Both the position numbers and the translations under genes were made by a program. Under the pieces are notes generated by a model. It searched no databases, had not been told where the DNA came from, and saw nothing but the letters and a program-made list of their open reading frames with translations. A stretch of DNA of 15,435 nt from an uncultured Eubacteriales bacterium (GTDB lineage: Bacteria; Bacillota; Clostridia; Christensenellales; Christensenellaceae), in NCBI GenBank assembly GCA_900545085.1, contig UQXU01000042.1, positions 1-15,435 of the forward strand, given 5' to 3'. Within the stretch, counting starts at the first letter, position 1. Each line of letters opens with the position of its first letter. This document shows, one piece after another, positions 5,035 through 12,051 of this stretch.

Positions 5035-5886
5035 TTATACCAACAAATTCATTCTATTTAATATCCGTTCATGCTCCTTTACACTTGCAGATACATATAT
5101 CCTCGTCGTTTCCACGCTGCTATGACCCATCACATCGGCTAAGTGCGCTATATTTTTTTCTATACTATAAAAAGTGCGCGCAAATAGATGGCGCAGGTTA
5201 TGCGGAAATACTTTTCTCGGATTAACGCCTGCTCTTTCACAAAGCTTTTTCATCTCATGGCAAATATTGCTCCTGTCTAAAGGTTTTCCGCTTCTAGTAC
5301 AGAATATAAAGCCGCTCGTAATTCCATAGCTTTTTGCATACTTCATTAGCCTTTTTCTCAAATCTCTGTGAATCAACACGGTTCTTATTTTCCCTTTCAA
5401 AGAAATTTCAACATACCCCGCTTTCACTGAATCGACAGTAATATATCGAAGCTCACTCACTCGCATTCCCGTGCTGCATAACGTCATCATTACATAATAC
5501 AGTCTGTCGTTCCTTGATGCACGGGCAGCTTCCAACAGCTTTTTATATTCTTTTTCATTTAGTTCCCTGCCTTGATCTATGAACGCTCTGCGCTGAACTT
5601 TTAAGTATTTCAATTTACACTCATTCATTCCGATAAACTCAAGATAGGCATTAATTGCAGAAATTTTCACGTTTACAGTCCTTGCTTTATTCTTAACCCT
5701 AAGCTGATCTCTGTATTTCAACAGCAGCAGCTTGTCTAGCTTGCATCCGGCTAAAAACTCTGATAACTTCCTAATTTCATGCAGATACTTTTTTACTGTG
5801 GCTGCTGACTTTTCATTTTCTAATAAATACTCCTTAAATCGATTCGTTTGGACCTCTGTTATAGCTTTAATTATCATCAGTGACAT
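5035..5886 (-). CDS. Tyrosine recombinase/integrase, full set of catalytic residues
   Basis: About 283 residues. Numbered from the outermost ATG at 5889, the N-terminal SAM-like core-binding domain covers ~10-95 and the catalytic domain ~110-284. Catalytic residues are present in order: Arg143 (STGMRVSELR), a lysine in the SLKGKIR beta-hairpin, His230 and Arg233 (PHNLRH), His256 (MGHSS) and the nucleophile Tyr265 (TTRIYVS). The GGAGG is one base from the first ATG, four from 5886 and 13 from 5877, so the exact start is open; I chose 5886. The enzyme cuts and rejoins DNA at short dyad sites through a phosphotyrosine intermediate. Length and the absence of an AP2-like arm-binding domain fit a Xer-like or DNA-inversion enzyme better than a large phage integrase. 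Its 3' end lies next to R3, and R4 lies ~170 bases upstream of its start. No excisionase, relaxase or phage genes are present. Confidence 0.9.
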   Translation of the reverse strand: MSLMIIKAITEVQTNRFKEYLLENEKSAATVKKYLHEIRKLSEFLAGCKLDKLLLLKYRDQLRVKNKARTVNVKISAINAYLEFIGMNECKLKYLKVQRRAFIDQGRELNEKEYKKLLEAARASRNDRLYYVMMTLCSTGMRVSELRYITVDSVKAGYVEISLKGKIRTVLIHRDLRKRLMKYAKSYGITSGFIFCTRSGKPLDRSNICHEMKKLCERAGVNPRKVFPHNLRHLFARTFYSIEKNIAHLADVMGHSSVETTRIYVSASVKEHERILNRMNLLV

Positions 5887-6057
5887 CATTCCTCCGTCTG
5901 TATTAATTTATTTTTATTATTATATTGATTTCAATGAAAATTAGATAAATCTTTCCATATTTATTAATTCAAATACACAATTCAAAAATACGGCACAATT
6001 GAATATGTCACATAAATGATTTTGTATAAAAGATATGCCGCTTAATTTGCATATAAA

Positions 6058-6091
6058 AAATACCACTTACTCCGAAGAATGTGTGGTATTT
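6058..6091. repeat. Dyad R4, distant relative of R2/R3, upstream of the recombinase gene
   Basis: AAATACCAC (6058-6066) pairs perfectly with GTGGTATTT (6083-6091). The outer TACCAC/GTGGTA arms match R2 and R3, but the 16-base centre differs. It lies about 170 bases upstream of the recombinase start and just before the decayed ORF end at 6113. It could be a recombinase site, an operator or a bidirectional terminator. Confidence 0.55.
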
Positions 6092-6112
6092 AAAACAATG
6101 GTGATTTTTAAA

Positions 6113-6334
6113 TCACGCTTCATATGCTATTTTTTCTTTAAATATTCCTTTGCAGAAATTATCACGCTTAAATTCATATAACCACATGATCTGTCGCTGC
6201 GGCACATCTTCTTTTTTTAATTCTTTTATCATCTCACCAGCGTCGTTTACAATATGGATTTCTTGCTCCGCTGACCTCCCTTGTTTTATTATACCGCCTT
6301 CGCCTGCCTTTGCAGCTGAGTCAAAAGCTGCATA
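6113..6334 (-). pseudogene. 3'-terminal fragment of an unrecognised gene
   Basis: A minus-strand frame of 73 codons is open between stops, with gene-like composition: a Gly/Ala-rich start (AAFDSAAKAGEGG), then EIHIVNDAGEMIKELKKED and RQIMWLYEFKRDNFCKGIFK, ending in TGA at 6115-6113. It has no ATG, GTG or TTG near its beginning. The first ATG, 39 codons from the end, lacks a ribosome site. It looks like the tail of a larger protein that lost its front, left between the recombinase and tRNA-Ser. I do not recognise the family. Confidence 0.45.
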
Positions 6335-6386
6335 TTAATAAAGAGCATTAAAAAATCAAACAAACGAGTATCAAAAAGTGTACACG

Positions 6387-6415
6387 AAAAAAACCGCTAT
6401 TTACAGCGGTTTTTT
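6387..6415 (-). terminator. Terminator after tRNA-Ser
   Basis: ACCGCT (6393-6398) and AGCGGT (6405-6410) form a stem with a six-base loop, extended by an A-run on one side and a T-run on the other. The A/T flanks are symmetric, so it can work in both directions. It lies eight bases past the 3' end of the tRNA. Confidence 0.85.
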
Positions 6416-6422
6416 AGATATA

Positions 6423-6511
6423 TGGCGGAGAAGGTGGGATTCGAACCCACGTGCCCTTTCGGACAACACGATTTCGAGTCGCGCTCGTTATGACCACTTC
6501 GATACTTCTCC
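6423..6511 (-). tRNA. tRNA-Ser (anticodon CGA)
   Basis: An 89-base class II tRNA with encoded CCA. The acceptor stem GGAGAAG (from 6511) pairs with CTTCTCC before the discriminator G. The anticodon loop CTCGAAA gives CGA, which reads UCG. A long variable arm (GTCCGAAAGGGC) and the T-arm GTGGGTTCGAATCCCAC are present. Confidence 0.97.
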
Positions 6512-6547
6512 AATTCTGAAAATATATCAGAAGGCTTCACTTGACAT

Positions 6548-6576
6548 ATTTTATCAGATTTAAATTGTAAAATCAA
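6548..6576 (-). promoter_or_regulatory. Sigma-A promoter for tRNA-Ser
   Basis: TTGATT (6576-6571), 17 bases, TAAAAT (6553-6548) on the minus strand, about 36 bases before the mature tRNA 5' end. Confidence 0.7.
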
Positions 6577-6593
6577 CCCTATTTCTAAAAACG

Positions 6594-7076
6594 TCAAATA
6601 AACTTACTCGGCATTTGAGCAATCCCTAAGTTGGACGCCAGCGCGGATACGGACTGTAAATCTTTCGTCACCAAAAGCTTAGATGTTCCGGCAGCGATAA
6701 TCTTTCCGCTCTCATGAGTCAGCTTCACATCGGCAAGACATATTGTTCTGCCCGCTTTTATTCTTTTTCCTTCAGCGATTATTTTTCCCGTTTTTACGGA
6801 TGCCAAATCATGCACTTGTAAATCTAAAGACACGCACCCCACATCTTCCGGTAAATCGCAATATACAGACCAGAATGCGGCTGTATCTATCACCGAAGCA
6901 TATACTCCTCCGTGAATACCGCCAAATGTGTTCATGTGTCTTTCGTCTAAAAGCATTTCCACTCGCGCGTAGCCAATGTCTATTTCACATACTTCGAGAG
7001 CAATCAACTTAAAAAAAGATCCTTCATTCACTATTTTTAATAACTCCGATATATGCTTTCTGTTAATTTTTTTCAT
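6594..7076 (-). CDS. PaaI-type hotdog-fold thioesterase family protein
   Basis: The product has 160 residues. The ATG at 7076 follows AGGAG with five bases between. The hotdog signature is clear: Asn49 and Gly52 lead into HGG (55-57), then VIDTAAFWS with Asp64, the usual catalytic or positioning residue of PaaI/HGG thioesterases. The later strands are VSLDLQVHDLASVKTGKIIAE and RTICLADVKLTHESGKIIAAG. The family hydrolyses acyl-CoA thioesters in the cytoplasm; chain length and physiological substrate cannot be read here. The C-terminal ~25 residues (LQSVSALASNLGIAQMPSKF) extend past the core fold. The gene is divergent from the HD-domain gene with 117 bases between the starts. It is followed by the tRNA-Ser promoter, with which its 3' end almost overlaps. 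Confidence 0.85.
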   Translation of the reverse strand: MKKINRKHISELLKIVNEGSFFKLIALEVCEIDIGYARVEMLLDERHMNTFGGIHGGVYASVIDTAAFWSVYCDLPEDVGCVSLDLQVHDLASVKTGKIIAEGKRIKAGRTICLADVKLTHESGKIIAAGTSKLLVTKDLQSVSALASNLGIAQMPSKFI

Positions 7077-7090
7077 ACACTCTCCTATAT

Positions 7091-7120
7091 TTTACTTTCT
7101 ATGTTTAATCATGTTATAAT
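7091..7120 (+). promoter_or_regulatory. Promoter candidate for the HD-domain gene
   Basis: TTTACT (7091-7096), 18 bases, perfect TATAAT (7115-7120). It lies about 70 bases before the ATG at 7194. Confidence 0.5.
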
Positions 7121-7193
7121 ACTAAACGTAATTTATATTTGTAAAACATGCCAAAATATTGACAACGAGTATTTCATTTATTTAGGAGGAACC

Positions 7194-7784
7194 ATGAGCA
7201 ATATAAGACTTGAAAAGCAATTAGCATTTCTGCAGGAAATAGATAAAACTAAACAGATACTGCGCCAAACGCTTATCATGGATGGCTCCCGCCGTGAAAA
7301 TGACGCAGAACATATGTGGCACGCAAGCGTAGCCGCATTTATTCTGGAGGAATACGCCGACAAAGATATTGATATCAGCCGCGTAATAAAAATGCTCCTG
7401 CTTCACGACACTATTGAGGTGTATTCCGGCGATACATATGTTTATGATGCCGAAGGTCTCGCCACCCAGCACGAAAGGGAGCAGAAGGCGGCTGATAAAC
7501 TCTTTGCACTTCTGCCCGAAGAGCAGTGCGCTGAATTCCATGCTTTATGGGCAGAATTTGAAGCGGAAGAGAGTAATGACGCTCAATTCGCCAGAAGTAT
7601 CGACTCTTTTATGCCGATGTACCACAACTACCTGACAAAAGGTCAGCTCTGGCAAAAGAACGGCGTTCATGAGCCCAATGTACGCGCACGTCTGAAACTA
7701 ATCCACAGAGCTTCCAAGGCTCTTGGAGAATTCGCTGAAAACATAATAGACAAAGCAGTCGAAGCAGGCTATCTGCCTCGCTAA
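7194..7784 (+). CDS. HD-domain phosphohydrolase, YfbR-like (5'-deoxynucleotidase type)
   Basis: The product has 196 residues. The frame is open to 7053, but AGGAGG at 7184-7189 sets the start at 7194. The metal-binding set of the HD superfamily is visible: RRENDAEHMWH with His40, LLHDTIEVYSGDTY with His71-Asp72 and Asp80, and Asp137 in SIDSFMPMYHNY. The REN-AEH-W and HD-E-GD spacing is that of YfbR-type HD proteins, which remove the phosphate from deoxyribonucleoside 5'-monophosphates in dNTP pool control. The substrate is inferred from the family. The stop codon overlaps that of the convergent penicillin-binding protein gene by two bases and there is no terminator between them. It stands alone on its strand. 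Confidence 0.85.
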   Translation: MSNIRLEKQLAFLQEIDKTKQILRQTLIMDGSRRENDAEHMWHASVAAFILEEYADKDIDISRVIKMLLLHDTIEVYSGDTYVYDAEGLATQHEREQKAADKLFALLPEEQCAEFHALWAEFEAEESNDAQFARSIDSFMPMYHNYLTKGQLWQKNGVHEPNVRARLKLIHRASKALGEFAENIIDKAVEAGYLPR

Positions 7785-10045
7785 TTCGGCGTAACGACAA
7801 CGCTGACATCCTCACCGCTCATAGATATTACGCCCGCCGGCGGGCTTACCCTTATCTCATAGCTCGTCCCCGGCGTTTCGTCCGTATATTCTACCGCGCT
7901 TTCTCCTTTTATAACTGCAATTTCCACACCGTCACGCAGTATTTTGTAGGTCATCTCGGGATCTGCTTCAAAGCTTATCAGCACAGAATTTCCGGAGACT
8001 TTAGCCGTAACATCAGGAACTGCTATTTCTTTATATTCAGCAGTTGAATCAGGCAGAGTGCTATCAGTAAAATACTCCGTCATTCTGTCTGCGTCGCTCG
8101 TTCCGGAAGACGCTAAAATAGCTTTATGATATGTCTCCAGCATTTTCTTATCTAGCTGAGCAGAAAAAACTCCGCTTGGTATCGAGAAGCTGGGGGCTAT
8201 TTTTTGTTCATATATCTTTGAAAACAGTTCCGCTGCTAAAGCAGCAGGATAACTCCCGCCCGTTACGTCGCCTGACATATTGTGGCTATCGTCGGTAGAG
8301 TCAAATCCCATCCAGCATGTCACTATATAATCACTGTTATACGCTACTACCCACGCATCCCTGTTTGAAGAATCGTTATAGCTGCTCGTACCCGTTTTGG
8401 CGCTTAGAGGAATGTTCTCCAGCTTCAATTTTTTTGCCGTGCCCTCTGAGACACAGGAACCGAGCATACTGCTCATTATATACGACGTCTCGCTTGATAA
8501 TACGGCATAACTGTCTGAATTATCCTCATATACTTTATTCCCGTCTTTGTCATATATTTCCGTAATACAACTTGGAGTTTTATAATATCCCCCCGATGCA
8601 AAAGGCATATACGACGCTCCAAGCTCCAGCGGCGTTACTCCTCTCGTAAATCCGCCCAACGCAAGAGAAAGATAATTGTCTTTTTCATCAAACTGTATGC
8701 CGACTTTAGAAGCGTAGCTTTTCGCACGGGATATGCCTACTTCGTTTAAAAGCTTAACCGCGGGTACATTAATTGAATTTGCCACCGCCGTGCGCATCGT
8801 GACCCATCCTCTATACTTGTTGCCCGCATTGCTCGGAGAATATCCATCTATCGTAACAGGCTCGTCTAATATAAAAGATGCAGCGCTGTAGCCGCAGTAT
8901 TCAACGGCGGGCGCATAAACCAGCACAGGTTTTATGGACGACCCAGGCTGGCGCCGAGCATCTGTAGCTCTGTTAAAGCTAAATCTGCTCTCATGTTCCC
9001 TGCCGCCTACAAGTGCGCGAATTTGAGAATTCTCAGCATCGAGAACAACGCTCGCGCTCTGCACAGGAGTGCCGTCGGATGCGTTTTCCGGAAAAAGCTC
9101 ATCATTTTCATACAGAGCTTCCAGAGACTCCTGTAAAGATACATCCAAAGTAGTATGTATTGTATATCCTTTTTTTAACAGATCCTCTTTAGATATGCCC
9201 AATATTTCAGAAGCCTGTTCTATAACCGTATCTGTAAAATATCCATAAGGGTATGACGACTGACTGTTTTCCGCTACCGTCAGCTGTTCTTCCTGAGCCG
9301 AGCTGCACTCCGCCTCCGAAATGAAACCTGCCGCAAGCATTTGTTCCAAGACTAAATTTCTTCGTTTTTGCGAGTTTTCCGGATTTATATGAGGGGCATA
9401 GTTGCTCGGAGCTTTAATAATACCTGCGAGAGTCGCGCCCTGAGCCAGAGTGAGCTCGGACGCAGAGCAATTAAAATATGCCCGCGCAGCCTGTTCAATT
9501 CCATACGCGCCGTTTCCAAAATAAACGGCATTCAAATAAAGCTCGAGTATCTCATCCTTTGTATATTCTCTCTCCAATTTAAACGCCATCATTATTTCTG
9601 CAAGTTTCCGCGAGACTGTCTGATTATACGTAAGCGTGGATACTTTTACAAGCTGTTGAGAAATAGTGCTTGCGCCTTGGACAATTCCTCCGCTTTTTAT
9701 ATCTTCAAGCAGCGCTCCGCCGATTCTAACTAAATCTACGCCGCCGTGGCTGTAAAAACGTGCGTCTTCTATTGCTATGAATGCGTCCCTGACATGCTGC
9801 GGAATTTCATCAAGCGAAACATATCTTCGCTTCTGCTCCGAGCTTATACATGCGTATTCCGCGCCGTCGTCATCCAATAAAACCAAAGAACGCTCCATAT
9901 TCTGATATATATCCGCCGGTTTAAACTGCTTCCATTCTTCAATGCCAAAAAGATATGCAAACAAAAAGACCGTGACGCAGAGCACAAAAAACACAATGAC
10001 CGTTAAGATACGCCATATAACTTTGCGCTTTTTATTCTCTGACAT
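7781..10045 (-). CDS. Class A penicillin-binding protein (glycosyltransferase plus transpeptidase)
   Basis: 754 residues, typical for PBP1A/1F-type enzymes. A short cytoplasmic tail (KKRK) and one membrane anchor (~10-34) come first. The GT51 domain has the catalytic Glu93 in EDARFYSH, GASTISQQLVK (124-134) and KDEILELYLNAVYFGNGAYG (163-182). The transpeptidase domain has the SxxK nucleophile Ser369 (GSSIKP), SIN (424-426) and KTGT (550-553). A C-terminal fibronectin III-like beta domain (~674-752) follows a linker. It polymerises lipid II into glycan strands and cross-links the stem peptides outside the membrane. The ATG follows GGAGG by nine bases. It is divergent from the spoIIA operon with 161 bases between, so a role in sporulation or germ-wall synthesis is possible but only suggested by position. 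It converges with and overlaps the HD gene by four bases. Confidence 0.93.
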   Translation of the reverse strand: MSENKKRKVIWRILTVIVFFVLCVTVFLFAYLFGIEEWKQFKPADIYQNMERSLVLLDDDGAEYACISSEQKRRYVSLDEIPQHVRDAFIAIEDARFYSHGGVDLVRIGGALLEDIKSGGIVQGASTISQQLVKVSTLTYNQTVSRKLAEIMMAFKLEREYTKDEILELYLNAVYFGNGAYGIEQAARAYFNCSASELTLAQGATLAGIIKAPSNYAPHINPENSQKRRNLVLEQMLAAGFISEAECSSAQEEQLTVAENSQSSYPYGYFTDTVIEQASEILGISKEDLLKKGYTIHTTLDVSLQESLEALYENDELFPENASDGTPVQSASVVLDAENSQIRALVGGREHESRFSFNRATDARRQPGSSIKPVLVYAPAVEYCGYSAASFILDEPVTIDGYSPSNAGNKYRGWVTMRTAVANSINVPAVKLLNEVGISRAKSYASKVGIQFDEKDNYLSLALGGFTRGVTPLELGASYMPFASGGYYKTPSCITEIYDKDGNKVYEDNSDSYAVLSSETSYIMSSMLGSCVSEGTAKKLKLENIPLSAKTGTSSYNDSSNRDAWVVAYNSDYIVTCWMGFDSTDDSHNMSGDVTGGSYPAALAAELFSKIYEQKIAPSFSIPSGVFSAQLDKKMLETYHKAILASSGTSDADRMTEYFTDSTLPDSTAEYKEIAVPDVTAKVSGNSVLISFEADPEMTYKILRDGVEIAVIKGESAVEYTDETPGTSYEIRVSPPAGVISMSGEDVSVVVTPN

Positions 10046-10206
10046 CTGCTTTTTCCTCCCTGGATTTATCTTGTTTTATTATTGACATACTCCTGCGTTA
10101 AATAGCTTAAAATACAAAAGACCTGTAAAACAGTGTTTTTTCGTCAAAGGTGAAAACCAAACTTATGATGAAAGAATTATATAGACCATTAAAAAGGGGC
10201 GTTATT

Positions 10207-10491
10207 ATGCAAAAGAAAATATACAAGCTCAGAGGAGAAATCGACGACCATGCCTCACGAAGGCTAAGCCGAGAGATAGACTCGCTCATCTCTCCTGACG
10301 AGCCGATAGAACTGATTCTCGATATGTCCGACGTCACGCTGATGGACAGCTCGGGCATAGGATTACTGCTGGGCAGGTTTAAAAAAATAAAGAGAGCAGG
10401 GGGCAGGCTGAAAATAGCCGCTCCCAGCAAGAACGCAGATAGAATACTGTCTCTCGCAGGAATATATGAAATCATCAAAAAGGCCAAATAA
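10207..10491 (+). CDS. spoIIAA: Anti-sigma-F factor antagonist SpoIIAA
   Basis: 94 residues, a STAS-domain protein somewhat shorter than the 117-residue Bacillus subtilis protein. The frame is open to 10150, but AAGGGG lies seven bases before the ATG at 10207 and the domain begins there (MQKKIYKLRGEIDDHAS). The hallmark is LMDSSGIGLLLGRFK; the serine after Asp47 is the residue that SpoIIAB phosphorylates in known systems. Unphosphorylated SpoIIAA binds the SpoIIAB-sigma-F complex and releases sigma-F in the forespore after SpoIIE removes the phosphate. First gene of the spoIIA operon, 37 bases before spoIIAB. No spoIIE gene is in this window. In B. subtilis the operon uses sigma-H; I found no properly spaced sigma-H promoter here. 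Confidence 0.95.
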   Translation: MQKKIYKLRGEIDDHASRRLSREIDSLISPDEPIELILDMSDVTLMDSSGIGLLLGRFKKIKRAGGRLKIAAPSKNADRILSLAGIYEIIKKAK

Positions 10492-10528
10492 GACTTAAAA
10501 AATAATTAATAATAGTTTCGAGGAAAAT

Positions 10529-10966
10529 ATGAATACACAAGAAAAGAAGAACTACATGCACATACGCTTCCCCGCTTTGCCGGAGAACGAAGGTCTGGCA
10601 AGAGTATGCGTCGCCGCACTCGCCAGTCAGTTAGACCCTGACATGGAGGAGCTGTCTGAAATACGAACCGCCGTATCCGAAGCGGTGACTAACGCAGTCG
10701 TACATGCCTATCCAACTATTCCGGGAGAGGTAGAGCTCAGCGCCGAGCTGGACGGCAGGACTATACACATTACCGTTAAAGACAGCGGACGAGGCATAGA
10801 GAACATAGATTTAGCTCTCCAGCCTTTCTACTCCCAGCCTGAGAGCGAAGATCGCTCGGGCATGGGATTTACCGTCATGCAGAATTTTATGGATACCGTG
10901 ACCGTCGCCAGCAGAGTCGGCTCAGGCACGATAGTTTCAATGAGTAAGAGGCTTGGCAATGAGTGA
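10529..10966 (+). CDS. spoIIAB: Anti-sigma-F factor / serine kinase SpoIIAB
   Basis: 145 residues, the normal family length. It is a GHKL ATPase fold with the N-box EAVTNAVVHAY (Glu51, Asn55), G1 box VKDSGRGI (Asp85) and G2 box RSGMGFTVM. SpoIIAB holds sigma-F inactive in the predivisional and mother cell and phosphorylates SpoIIAA; its choice of partner depends on ADP or ATP. The ATG follows GAGGAAAAT. The last eight bases overlap the start of sigF, a typical arrangement for translational coupling that keeps the anti-sigma and sigma factors in balance. No residue that I would expect to be essential is missing. Confidence 0.96.
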   Translation: MNTQEKKNYMHIRFPALPENEGLARVCVAALASQLDPDMEELSEIRTAVSEAVTNAVVHAYPTIPGEVELSAELDGRTIHITVKDSGRGIENIDLALQPFYSQPESEDRSGMGFTVMQNFMDTVTVASRVGSGTIVSMSKRLGNE

Positions 10967-11693
10967 GCTGCTTACACATGAAGAGACCATGCAGCTCATC
11001 GCCTTAGCTCAGCATGGCGACGACAGCGCAAGAGAAGAGCTGGTCGTCAGAAACATGGCTCTCGTAGGCAGCATAGTGCGAGGATATTTAGGTCGAGGAG
11101 CTGAATATGACGACTTGATGCAGATAGGAAGCATTGGGCTTATAAAAGCAATCGACGGATATGACGCTCAATTCGGAGTCCGATTTTCCACATATGCAGT
11201 TCCTATGATCTCCGGCGAAATAAAGCGTTTCTTACGAGACGACGGGATAATTAAAGTAAGCCGCTCGCTAAAAGAAAATGCACTTAAAATATATCGCGCG
11301 AGCGAATCTCTTAAAAAGAGCTTGGGGCGCGAGCCTCATATAAGTGAAATTGCAGAACAAACAGAGCTAGATCCGGAGGAGATCGTACATGCTCTGGAAG
11401 CCGTGCGTTCTCCCATTTCTATATACGAGCCTGTCTACGAGGACACCGGCGGAAATCGGCTTCTTTTGGACACAATCGCCGCGAGCGGGGACGACGAGCT
11501 GATTGACAAGCTTTTAACCGGCGAGCTCATCTCCAAGCTTAATGATCGAGAGCGCTCTATTATATACATGCGCTACTTCGATGATAAAACTCAAAGCGAA
11601 ATAGCAAAGGCAATAGGAGTATCTCAGGTTCAGGTATCCCGCCTTCTCAATAAAGCGCTGGCTAAGCTTCGCTCCATAGCGTCTGATGATTAG
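10959..11693 (+). CDS. sigF: RNA polymerase sigma-F factor (forespore-specific)
   Basis: 244 residues from the ATG at 10959 (AGAGG seven bases before); a TTG two codons earlier is possible. Region 2 is complete (RNMALVGSIVRGYL, DDLMQIGSIGLIKAIDGYD, FSTYAVPMISGEIKRFLRDD), region 3 follows (REPHISEIAEQTELDPEEI), and region 4.2 is LNDRERSIIYMRYFDDKTQSEIAKAIGVSQVQVSRL. Its place directly after spoIIAB fixes it as sigma-F rather than sigma-G, which it resembles. It directs the first forespore-specific transcription, including gpr, spoIIR and the gene for sigma-G in known systems. Its stop codon TAG (11691-11693) touches the stop of spoVAE on the other strand, leaving no room for a terminator. Confidence 0.95.
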   Translation: MSELLTHEETMQLIALAQHGDDSAREELVVRNMALVGSIVRGYLGRGAEYDDLMQIGSIGLIKAIDGYDAQFGVRFSTYAVPMISGEIKRFLRDDGIIKVSRSLKENALKIYRASESLKKSLGREPHISEIAEQTELDPEEIVHALEAVRSPISIYEPVYEDTGGNRLLLDTIAASGDDELIDKLLTGELISKLNDRERSIIYMRYFDDKTQSEIAKAIGVSQVQVSRLLNKALAKLRSIASDD

Positions 11694-12050
11694 CTATTTC
11701 TTTATTTTCGGATTAAACAGTATCGCCATCACAAAGCCGAATACTATAGCCGCCGCTATGCCCGCGGCGGTCGCGCTCACTCCTCCGGTAAGAATCCCGA
11801 TCGGACCGTCCGTCGCTATCCTGTCAGCAGCGCCTTTGAAGAGAGAATGACCGAAGCCCGTAAGCGGTATCGTAGCGCCGGCTCCGGCATAATCCACTAT
11901 AGGCTGATAAAGCCCTACAGCACTTAGAACAACCCCCAACACCACAAAGAGTACAAGAATACGCGCCGGCGTCATTTTTGTCAGGCTCAGCAGAATCTGA
12001 CCGGCGACGCATATCAATCCACCTACCCAAAAAGCATTCACATAATTCAT
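11694..12050 (-). CDS. spoVAE: Stage V sporulation membrane protein SpoVAE
   Basis: 118 residues from the ATG at 12050, with GGGGAG seven bases upstream. Eleven more codons are open upstream but contain this ribosome site and overlap spoVAD. The protein is hydrophobic with about four membrane spans: MNYVNAFWVGGLICVAGQIL, ARILVLFVVLGVVLSAVGLY, a YAGAGATIPLTGFGHSL loop and ATAAGIAAAIVFGFVMAIL. This is the SpoVAEb form. It shares the VGGLICV opening and the GAGATIPLTGF-type motif with SpoVAC, with which it is thought to form part of the dipicolinic acid channel in the inner spore membrane. It is the last gene of the operon and ends against sigF with no gap. Confidence 0.94.
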   Translation of the reverse strand: MNYVNAFWVGGLICVAGQILLSLTKMTPARILVLFVVLGVVLSAVGLYQPIVDYAGAGATIPLTGFGHSLFKGAADRIATDGPIGILTGGVSATAAGIAAAIVFGFVMAILFNPKIKK

Positions 12051-12051
12051 G

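Noticed and set aside
6423..6511. tRNA-Ser as attachment site of an integrated element
   Set aside because: I found no direct repeat of the tRNA 3' end elsewhere in the window. The recombinase is separated from it by over 500 bases, and there are no other element genes.
6378..6563. Plus-strand ORF with RRRWDSNPR motif
   Set aside because: It is the antisense of tRNA-Ser. This motif is a well-known false protein made by translating across serine tRNA genes.
10144..10180. Possible sigma-H promoter before spoIIAA (AAAGGTGAA ... AAAGAATTA)
   Set aside because: The two boxes are about 16 bases apart, where sigma-H promoters have about 11-12, and the -35 box has a T in place of the usual A.
10107..10487. 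Minus-strand 126-residue ORF opposite spoIIAA
   Set aside because: It is a shadow of spoIIAA, which has family motifs and a ribosome site on the plus strand.
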